NCBI GenBank assembly: GCA_033816765.1
Contig: CM066287.1
Span: forward strand, 2,170,001 to 2,234,000
Direction of reading: 5' to 3'
DNA: 64,000 nt
Source of the DNA: Nothopassalora personata
Taxonomy: Eukaryota > Ascomycota > Dothideomycetes > Mycosphaerellales > Mycosphaerellaceae
Shown: positions 56,725 through 64,000 of the stretch, piece after piece
How positions within the stretch are numbered: position 1 is the first letter of the stretch
Layout: every line of letters begins with the position of its first letter
Made by a program: the position numbers and the translations under genes
Notes under the pieces: generated by a model
Seen by the model: the letters and a program-made list of their open reading frames with translations, nothing else
Database searches by the model: none
Told to the model about the DNA's origin: nothing

Positions 56725-57271
56725 TTTATCGTCGAGGCCCGGGCCAAGAGCTAGGAAAGCTTATCCGCTGGTTCGGGCTCTGGTTATATCTATCTGGTCG
56801 AGCGTCTGCCTGAGGCGATGCCGAAAGTGTTGGTCGAGGAGGCGCATCGCAGCGTTTCAACAACTGGGTGCTCCTACCACCGCGCGGTGGACGTGCCCAT
56901 TGCGTGATCCAGTAACGGCGATCAAGCGTGGAGGGTGAAGCGCGGGGACGGGATGCTCGATATGGGTCTGGGCAGGGATCTTGTGAAGAGCGTCACCAAA
57001 CATATAACCGGCACGGGGGAGCTAGAAATCACTGAACATAATCGAATGCCTGGAACATCAAGAATGAGGACGAGCTAGAGCTCGCGGCTCGCTTTCGATT
57101 TCAATCACAGACTAATCTTGCACCATTCGTGTGGTATCTCAAGCGCCATGCTACAACGTAGCTTCGACAATGCATAATCTTCCACTAGATCCTGGCTTCC
57201 TGAACGCCTCGCTGAAGACCACAATGCACCCCGCGTGTATCATCGCACGCCAACGCCCTCATCCGCTTCGC
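56725..57271. other. Intergenic region
   Basis: Promoter of the DUF202 gene and 3' flank of NUP188; no gene seen. Confidence 0.6.
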
Positions 57272-60200
57272 TCATGTATCGGAATCTCCAAAGCTCGCCA
57301 ATATGCTGTTGATTTCCTTGATCACTTTGCCCAGCAGTAAGTTATCTGGATCCGAAGGAGTACTTGTCTTCAGCCACCTCTCCTCCATCATGCTAGTCGG
57401 CTGAAGCCTGTCAGCGAGAATTCTCCTGCTTCGAATGAGAGATGCCGCTTGCTCTTTGACACCCTCCAGATCGTAGTTGAGAGTTGGTATGTCAGCAGCA
57501 TTCACGCCTTCCGCCGCACCAAGAGCAATGTCCGACTTCAAGATGAGCGCAAGCATCGTTAGACTGTGCGCTTCGGACACCAGGCTGAGTGTGACGGTGC
57601 CGGCCTTTGGTTCGCGAGGGTTGGGAGCTTGGTTCCGTAGTGCTGTTCCCGCCCTCCCAAGCTGCTCTGGAAACGAGTTCAAAAACGCTGCAACTTCTGC
57701 CGCTAATGGTGCGCCAACAGCATCAAGTAGATTCAGACACAATGGTAGAAGTCCTTCGGTCCAAATGACAAACATGCGGCTAGGCTCATCGAACGGGCCC
57801 TTGCCACCAGCTTTTCTGAAGTAGTTCGAAAGGTTGGCTGATGCCAATTGGCTTAGCACGCCTTCCAAAGCCATCTGCTCCGCGATCGGTCGAACAGTCG
57901 ACAGTGCGAGCAGGAATGTGACAGCTACCTCGCCATAGATTGGATCGTGCGCCGTCGCTTCTGCAAGTCGATCTGACCAAGAATACAAGCTAAGAGCGCC
58001 GCGGATAACTGAAGAACCTGCCACGATATCGGACAGCAGTGTATGGACAGAGTTGACCTCTGGAACAGCCAATAGAGCTTCCAGCAATGCCGTCAGTAAG
58101 GCGAAGTCAGCAGGCAAGGCCAGCTCCACGTCGTTGTGCAAGTTCGCGCAAAGAGCACGGAACCCAGGAGCAATGACTTTGCCAACAATGTCTACCAGGT
58201 TTGAGGCGACAGCTGGGTTCAGGAACATGAGTTGGCTGTCGTTTCCAGAACGAGGCTCAGTCCCTCTCTTGCTGTAGATCTGCGGTTGTATCGCCAGATA
58301 CAGCACTTGCAAGAGCTTGCGGCAGTACATCAAATCATCTGCGGCACTTGCAATGTCGAAGTCCACTGGCGAGGTCCTCACCAGAGTCCAGGCTGCTGGC
58401 AAGAGATCTTGCATCGCACTGACATCGACCTTGAGCGATACCAGCTTCGACATGAGGACGAAAGCGAGCTCGATCCGGTCGTCCAAGACATCAGCGATTC
58501 CAGGTTGATCGAGTGGGGGGCTGGCGTTTGCTTGCAAGCATCGTTCTGCGATTTTGGCAAGCTCAAGCTGCAGGTCTGTTTCCTGGTTGGTACACTCGCA
58601 GAGAGCTGTTGCCAGCGTCTTCCAGCTGCTCAGTAACTTCGTTTGAGCATCAAGCAAGCTCAAGTTGGCATTTGCGCGGGAGAACTCGTCAGAGAAGCCC
58701 TGGTTGGGACCACGTATCTTACCACGCCAAGACGGATCGTGTTGTAAGACACTGGCTGCTAGTCCTCTGTCGTAGAAGTAGTCGGGTCCGTATATAGCAG
58801 GATTCACTGCTGTTCGCTTGAAGTCCATGAGCTCACCTGCGGTAAACTTGACGTTGAAATTCTTCGCTAGATTGCTGTGAAGGGATCTGTTGTACGCGTT
58901 GACTATCAAGCCATGATCTCGTAATGTTGCCAACTTGGGCAGCAAGCTCTTGAGCAACATCTTGTCGCCTGTGATGAACTCTGCGTGAAGAGCGATGGCC
59001 AAAATGTCACACAAATAGGACGCCATTTGGCATTCTCTTGCGGCTATGATCGCAGCACCTGGGGAAGGGTCTCGCACTGTGATCCCGAGTGTTTCAGTCC
59101 AAGCAAGCGTGTACTTGAAGAATTCGGAGTGGTTTCGCACCTCTGTGGTCGCTTGTGCCCAAGAGCGTTGTGCAGTGGCCACGAATCGCAGCATTCCCAG
59201 AGCACGTTCGGGTGCTAGGATAGAGATTGTGGACAGCTTGTCAAGAGCGTAAAGGAGTATTGGTTTCCCTTTGACTTGGTCAAATGTGCCTTGCTGTGGT
59301 TCCTTCTTCGGCAACTGTCCTGTCAAAAGATAGAATGCGAAATAGTCCTGTTTACTGTCCATGATAGCCGAGAGAAAATCCCAGACTTGTCGCTCGACCT
59401 GCACGTCACACAACGGCCGGTCTAGCTGCGTGAGGACCGCTAAGAAGGACTTCTGAGCATCTTCATCCAGCAGCGCAAGGATCGATGGTCGATCGTCGCC
59501 TCCCAGAGTTGCAGCCTGCACGAGCTCAGTGAGCATTGGAAACAAGTCATGCTTGAAAGCATGGTCGCTCGCGAGCAGGGTAGCCAGTATAGGTATGTTC
59601 TGCAGGAGTTGGAGTGAGAAAGCCCTGGTCTGTGCGTTTGTGATATCTCGGCGCTTCTCGACGGAAGACGGACGATCACCTTGAGCGTCCTGTGGCGTGT
59701 CTCCCGACAGCGCGAGTCCATTCTTCATGACGCGAGTGAGAATCGTCACGAAACGAAACAGCGACCTCGTTTGGCTGATGAGAGACTCGCGGAGTTGCAT
59801 TGGAAATGCATCTTCAGCAACAGGGAGCGCAGCTGGCAGCATACTTGTGAAGACCTCTGCCATCACACTGGTGCCGCTGCCAGATACACAATAACCCAAC
59901 AAAGACTGTGAGGCAGGTGCTAGCACGCAAGTCAGGCGCTTGCTGGGTTCCTTCGACAGGTCGACGCCTTGTGTACTCTTCAAGAGCTTGGAGAAGGAAT
60001 CTAGAATGCCCGTCGCGATTGTCGATCGTTCTTGCTGGACTTGAAATCGCCAGCCCTGTTGTTCCCGCACGACCTCAAACAGAATCTTTTGGTATGCATT
60101 GAGAACCTCGCTCATCGTCCGCTCCGACGTGGAGTCCTGCGAGTCTTGCTGAGAGGCGAAACGATTAGCTGGGCGGGCGGCGTGGCTTTTCCGCTTGATA

Positions 60201-62851
60201 GAGCCAGCGATGGCATCGTCGAGCAGCAACGAGTGCAGCTCAACACATGCTTTGAGGAATCTATATCGTTGCGACTGAGTTTCCGAAAGAACGACTTGGA
60301 CCAGCGAGATTGCGCCATCCGTAACACCTAACAAGCTGCTGCGGGCCAGGATTGACCATACCCGCTCTGACGAAATCCTTACCAACACGTTGATGAATTC
60401 CGCGCAGGCCGTTGCAAGTCCAACAGAGCCTGCTTGAGCCTCCTGGTTGAGATGTGCCAACAGCTCCGTTTCGAAGATCTCCGCAACCACAGAGACTATG
60501 TCTGACTGCGAGGGTAGGGTGAAGCTCAGGCGGCCAAGAATGAAGAGGGCGTCATCGGGGTTTGCATCTTGTTGTATTGTTGCCGAGAGCAAAGCATTGA
60601 ATAACAGTATCACCTCGGTGGCCGAAAATCGGTCAAGCTGTGCTTGCGAGCTCGATGGTGTCAGCTGGCTACTGCTGGTGAAAGTGTGCAAGAGAAGGCC
60701 CAAATATTCGAGAGCAGAGTGCGCGTGGTCCAGTCTCAAGACGAAAGGCCGATTGTCGGTTAGAATCACACCTTGGGTGCCTGCAGCAATCATCAGAGAA
60801 TTCTGCTCGATCTCTCCAATGCCAAATCTGCCTGGTAGCTGGCGGTTGCTGGATCTTGTCTGAGATATGTCGTTGCGTGCCTCGAAGATGGAAATGTCGG
60901 CTGTCAGTATAATGTCATTCGTGTTCCTCGTCTCGTCTTCAAGCTGGTATTCGTTGAAGCGCGACGACATGAGCTGTGTAAAGCTCGAAAGACTCTCGAG
61001 TATCTGCGCGGCTTGCGGCAGCCCAGCTGAGCCAGACACACGAGCACTAGCGAGGACCTGGAACAGTCGAAGAACAGGCGATAGTTCGTATGGATATCGC
61101 ACCAAAGCTTGGTCCACGATAGCAGGCCGGAACTGATCTTCGTCAAGTAGGACCTTGCCTGCTAGGACGCTAGTTTGCTGCTTCGAGGAAATGCTGTCTT
61201 CTACTGGCGTGAGTATGGTGAGGATAGCTTCGAGCACCATCGCATCGTACTGTACGATTGGCAGACCATGTCTTATGAGATCAAGAAGTGTCTCCTTGCA
61301 TATGAAGGCTGTAACCGATTCAGCTCGGGACTTGTACACATCGCTAGCTAGGTCCGCAGATTGCGTTATGATTGTAAAGACGTTCATGTGGTCCACAGCG
61401 GCCTCGGCAAATCGAGCAGGAGTGGCGCGGTTCTGCGTTTCGAACTCTTCCATCCGAATTGAGTTCGTGTAGAATGTCTCGAATTCTGTTCGAACACCGG
61501 TGTCCAGGGAGCCTCGTCGGGAAGCACCGTCATGCATGTCGTCCTGAGCCAGCCGCATTTCCAGGTGAACATCAGCGATGTCTTTGATCACAGATGCAAT
61601 GATACTCCAAGCATATATTGCGGGTGCAGCAACGAAGTGACCATTGCTTGCAGCTGCGTGCAAGATACGGCCAAGGACTCTGACGTGGGCTTCATCCTTG
61701 ATGTACGACTTCCCTCGCAAGGCAGGAGCCTCCATCCCAGCCCCGGCCATGATCTCCCTAACGACGAGTTGCAGCTTGAGGATCTCGACAGATATCACAG
61801 ATACCAGTAAGCGCGCCGTATCGATCGTCTCGAAAAACAACCTTTCTTCCTGCAGAAAGGCGCAGTCTTGCATGGCTTCGAACCATGCTTGCACGGTTGA
61901 TGCTGCTGGGATGCCTTGAAGCGCATATAAGCTCGAGAGCAGCAGTCGCAATGTGTTGACGAGCTGCAAATAGCGCGACTCCAAATAGCTTTGTTCCTTC
62001 TCCGCATCGTTGATGTATACCTTGGGCCAAGATTCTTGGTTGAGAGTCTGCTTGAGGCTCACCTTGACGCTGTCAATGCACTGCATACAAAATTGCTCGA
62101 TACCGTTGCTGTCGGTACTCGGCCATAATGTGACAGTGATTTGTCCCGCGACACGATCGAGCCAATTGCTTTGGCTGTGCTCCCGCAAAGCTACCTCATG
62201 GGATGCTAGTGCACCATTCTGACTGACAGCGCTTCGCCCGACCAAGTCAGCAGCAAGCCTCACGACATGGTTCCTCTCGCTCAAGAACACCTGCAACAGG
62301 CGTGTGCGCCGGACGTCTTCTTGTGCAAAGTCCAGTGCCGGTCGCGAGAGGCCTGTTGTCGAGGCCGAGAAGCTGAAGGTGCTCTTCGTCAAGACTGAAT
62401 TGGTGAGATCGGCGGCCCTTGATATTGTGCCTGGCCCATTCCGCGCAGTATTCAGCAACTGATCGTGAGGCCTCTCCTGCCACTCGACAATGGCCATACG
62501 CAGCGCAGCCGGCTCCTCGATCTCCACCTCTTTTGAGAGCCATTTCGCATCCGCCTTGATCTCGTCCAGATTGTAGTCGTCGCCACTGTTCTGTGATACA
62601 TTGATGGGTGCCGTGAGCGTATCAAATCGTTTCGCGCTGTATCCTGAAGGCGCTGGAAAGGGTTCGAGCGGCCTGCTCAAGATGGCTATTGTGTCTGTGT
62701 CTTGGAAGAAGTCTTCGAGGTGGTTGTTCTCGATTGCAGCCTCCTCGTCGGCGAGTGCTCGGTACGCCGTGCGCCATGATATCAGACGAACATCGCCAGC
62801 GACGCATCTGTCGAGTGACGGAAGATAGCTGGACTCCACCACTGGCGCCAT
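57272..62851 (-). CDS. NUP188: Nucleoporin Nup188, inner ring of the nuclear pore
   Basis: A single uninterrupted exon of 1859 residues. The ATG at 62851 (MAPVVESSYLPSLDRCVAGD) is preferred over upstream in-frame codons because it matches the usual fungal start, with SWRTAYRALAD soon after. Typical N-terminal landmarks are the FDTLTAPINV segment, YDLNEIKADAKWLSKEVEIE and ALRMAIVEWQERP. The rest is alpha-solenoid of HEAT/ARM type. Nup188 is one of the two large inner-ring scaffolds (with Nup192) that hold Nic96 and the central channel nucleoporins. Length equals the family norm. It is divergent from NDUFB7, 335 bp between starts. Confidence 0.93.
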   Translation of the reverse strand: MAPVVESSYLPSLDRCVAGDVRLISWRTAYRALADEEAAIENNHLEDFFQDTDTIAILSRPLEPFPAPSGYSAKRFDTLTAPINVSQNSGDDYNLDEIKADAKWLSKEVEIEEPAALRMAIVEWQERPHDQLLNTARNGPGTISRAADLTNSVLTKSTFSFSASTTGLSRPALDFAQEDVRRTRLLQVFLSERNHVVRLAADLVGRSAVSQNGALASHEVALREHSQSNWLDRVAGQITVTLWPSTDSNGIEQFCMQCIDSVKVSLKQTLNQESWPKVYINDAEKEQSYLESRYLQLVNTLRLLLSSLYALQGIPAASTVQAWFEAMQDCAFLQEERLFFETIDTARLLVSVISVEILKLQLVVREIMAGAGMEAPALRGKSYIKDEAHVRVLGRILHAAASNGHFVAAPAIYAWSIIASVIKDIADVHLEMRLAQDDMHDGASRRGSLDTGVRTEFETFYTNSIRMEEFETQNRATPARFAEAAVDHMNVFTIITQSADLASDVYKSRAESVTAFICKETLLDLIRHGLPIVQYDAMVLEAILTILTPVEDSISSKQQTSVLAGKVLLDEDQFRPAIVDQALVRYPYELSPVLRLFQVLASARVSGSAGLPQAAQILESLSSFTQLMSSRFNEYQLEDETRNTNDIILTADISIFEARNDISQTRSSNRQLPGRFGIGEIEQNSLMIAAGTQGVILTDNRPFVLRLDHAHSALEYLGLLLHTFTSSSQLTPSSSQAQLDRFSATEVILLFNALLSATIQQDANPDDALFILGRLSFTLPSQSDIVSVVAEIFETELLAHLNQEAQAGSVGLATACAEFINVLVRISSERVWSILARSSLLGVTDGAISLVQVVLSETQSQRYRFLKACVELHSLLLDDAIAGSIKRKSHAARPANRFASQQDSQDSTSERTMSEVLNAYQKILFEVVREQQGWRFQVQQERSTIATGILDSFSKLLKSTQGVDLSKEPSKRLTCVLAPASQSLLGYCVSGSGTSVMAEVFTSMLPAALPVAEDAFPMQLRESLISQTRSLFRFVTILTRVMKNGLALSGDTPQDAQGDRPSSVEKRRDITNAQTRAFSLQLLQNIPILATLLASDHAFKHDLFPMLTELVQAATLGGDDRPSILALLDEDAQKSFLAVLTQLDRPLCDVQVERQVWDFLSAIMDSKQDYFAFYLLTGQLPKKEPQQGTFDQVKGKPILLYALDKLSTISILAPERALGMLRFVATAQRSWAQATTEVRNHSEFFKYTLAWTETLGITVRDPSPGAAIIAARECQMASYLCDILAIALHAEFITGDKMLLKSLLPKLATLRDHGLIVNAYNRSLHSNLAKNFNVKFTAGELMDFKRTAVNPAIYGPDYFYDRGLAASVLQHDPSWRGKIRGPNQGFSDEFSRANANLSLLDAQTKLLSSWKTLATALCECTNQETDLQLELAKIAERCLQANASPPLDQPGIADVLDDRIELAFVLMSKLVSLKVDVSAMQDLLPAAWTLVRTSPVDFDIASAADDLMYCRKLLQVLYLAIQPQIYSKRGTEPRSGNDSQLMFLNPAVASNLVDIVGKVIAPGFRALCANLHNDVELALPADFALLTALLEALLAVPEVNSVHTLLSDIVAGSSVIRGALSLYSWSDRLAEATAHDPIYGEVAVTFLLALSTVRPIAEQMALEGVLSQLASANLSNYFRKAGGKGPFDEPSRMFVIWTEGLLPLCLNLLDAVGAPLAAEVAAFLNSFPEQLGRAGTALRNQAPNPREPKAGTVTLSLVSEAHSLTMLALILKSDIALGAAEGVNAADIPTLNYDLEGVKEQAASLIRSRRILADRLQPTSMMEERWLKTSTPSDPDNLLLGKVIKEINSILASFGDSDT

Positions 62852-63186
62852 ATTTCGGTTTCCTGCTGCTGATGATCTCCCGCCGCGCAAGGGGGGGTTT
62901 CTTATAAGCCAAGCAGCGAGCTGGTGCCAGACGTCAAGTATGCGACCATTCTGTGAGAAAGTCGGAGGTCGAGAGATCAAAGTTGAAGTCAAGACACTGC
63001 GTGGTGGCAGAGCATTCACTTTCTGATGCAGAAGCGCGTAGCTCCGTACCAAACAATCTACGCGCTGGAGTTTCTGAGCGGACTGCTGTCCGGACCAATC
63101 ACCACTCCGCTGTTGGCAGATGAGCTGCAGCATCGACAACCACCTCTTGTCCTAACACCCTGCCATTCACTCACACATCACCCAAA
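62852..63186. promoter_or_regulatory. Divergent promoter region of NUP188 and NDUFB7
   Basis: 335 bp between two divergent starts. The NUP188 frame stays open upstream as far as 63139, but that part is not family-like and is treated as leader. Confidence 0.5.
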
Positions 63187-63656
63187 ATGACCGTCGCCGA
63201 GACAGTAAAGGATGCCGCACATAGCGTGCAGGATGCTGTCGGCCTCGGACACGACCACGGCCACGATGCCCACCCACCAAGACGTATGCGACCATCCCCT
63301 CCACCTAGCCAATGGCACCCAATGCATATAAGAAGGGATTGATATACACGTACTGAACCCTTCTGCAGAAGCCACACGCGAAGAGATGTCCGCCCACAAA
63401 GTTCCTCTACCATACCGAGACTCGTGCGCCAGCCTTCTCATCCCGCTGAACAAGTGCCGGGTCGATAACTACTACTTGCCGTGGAGGTGCATGGTAAGAT
63501 AGCCCAGAGAAGAGGGACGGGCGACAGCAATGTGCTGATACTTCGAAACAGGATGAGAGACATTCATACGAAAAGTGCCAATACGAGGAGTTCAAGCTAA
63601 GAGTGAAGAAGATGGATGAGATTCGAGCGGAGAAGAATGGTGAGAGGAGCAACTAA
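63187..63656 (+). CDS. NDUFB7: Complex I subunit NDUFB7 (B18), twin CX9C protein
   Basis: Exons 63187-63283, 63369-63493 and 63552-63656 give 108 residues; introns of 85 and 58 bp with GTATGC and GTAAGA donors. The join of exons 1 and 2 gives HPPRQATREEMSAHKVPLPY, and the core shows both CX9C pairs: C-ASLLIPLNK-C and C-MDERHSYEK-C, the second spanning the last splice. RVDNYYLPWRCM is the family signature. Twin CX9C proteins enter the intermembrane space by the Mia40 relay; B18 is an accessory subunit on the intermembrane-space face of NADH:ubiquinone oxidoreductase. Confidence 0.95.
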
Positions 63657-64000
63657 ATATCAGGAGAGAATGAATTACACGAATACCATTATCCAAGAGC
63701 TGGATGTGCTCTCCCATGGCAATGTTGCCTTGTGAGCTAGCTGTCATCTTTCAAGGCAGAGTAGACTGAGATAAGCTACGTCTGTCTTGCTGCTGTTGTA
63801 CATATATCGCAAAGGGACATTCAGGAAGATGCTTGGCCTGGGACCAATTATGTCCTCCGTGGTGGGCCTCTGTTGTAGATATGGCTGACTTGATCAGGTG
63901 CTCTGAGTACAAGTTCCAGGCCGCGTTCGAGATGTCCTAGTACCGGTTATTCATCACTCCTCCTGCAGCACTTTTAAGCCTTCTCGGTTGCCGGGGCACC
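63657..64000. other. Terminal intergenic stretch
   Basis: 3' flank of NDUFB7 to the window end; no gene can be supported. Confidence 0.5.

Noticed and set aside
1..64000. Search for tRNA genes, CRISPR arrays, insertion sequences, transposons and secondary-metabolite core enzymes
   Set aside because: No tRNA T-loop/acceptor pairing, regular spacer repeat, transposase, reverse transcriptase or PKS/NRPS signature was seen by eye on either strand.

Overview
The window is nuclear DNA of a filamentous ascomycete (Pezizomycotina); a dothideomycete is my best guess. The evidence is compact genes with 50-130 bp introns (GTRNGT donors, CTAAC/CTGAC-like branch sites) and a gene set typical of the group: a Zn2Cys6 regulator with a long acidic N-terminus, a copper-fist regulator, a UapA-type nucleobase transporter, exomer CHS5, a Gin4/Hsl1-type kinase and a Set3-complex ankyrin subunit. 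Splice models were built by hand from reading frame, splice consensus and family sequence knowledge; no alignment was run.

Layout. 0-8.6 kb: three minus-strand genes (5' part of a Ser/Pro-rich protein cut by the window edge, a HOS4-like ankyrin protein, an F-box/LRR protein ending in a CaaX box). 9.7-14.8 kb: a DUF1295 membrane reductase-like gene divergent from NDUFAF5, then small F-box-like, hypothetical and NTF2-like genes. 15.3-17.1 kb: a secreted alpha/alpha-barrel protein. 18.8-24.6 kb: a Zn2Cys6 transcription factor convergent with CHS5. 25-29.5 kb: a gene-poor stretch with a frameshifted F-box relic. 29.5-31.8 kb: a C2H2 regulator (FlbC-like) behind a 990-nt tract with no ATG. 33.8-37.6 kb: septin-type kinase. 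38.5-42 kb: NAT nucleobase transporter, then a broken FAD oxidoreductase. 42.4-48.5 kb: dense housekeeping block (small basic protein, PHB1, QCR8, EFM7, copper-fist factor). 49.2-63.7 kb: SSO-type syntaxin, KTI12, a DUF202 protein, hypotheticals, NUP188 and NDUFB7.

Four genes serve the mitochondrial inner membrane or respiratory complexes (NDUFAF5, PHB1, QCR8, NDUFB7). PHB1 and QCR8 share a short divergent promoter region holding a perfect 11-bp inverted repeat. Otherwise the genes look like ordinary chromosomal neighbours; I see no secondary-metabolite cluster, transposon, CRISPR or prokaryotic system. The most notable items are the ATG-free leader, the CaaX F-box protein, two degenerate ligand/signature motifs (copper-fist His, NAT Gln), several tiny exons (6, 22 and 26 nt) and two decayed genes.
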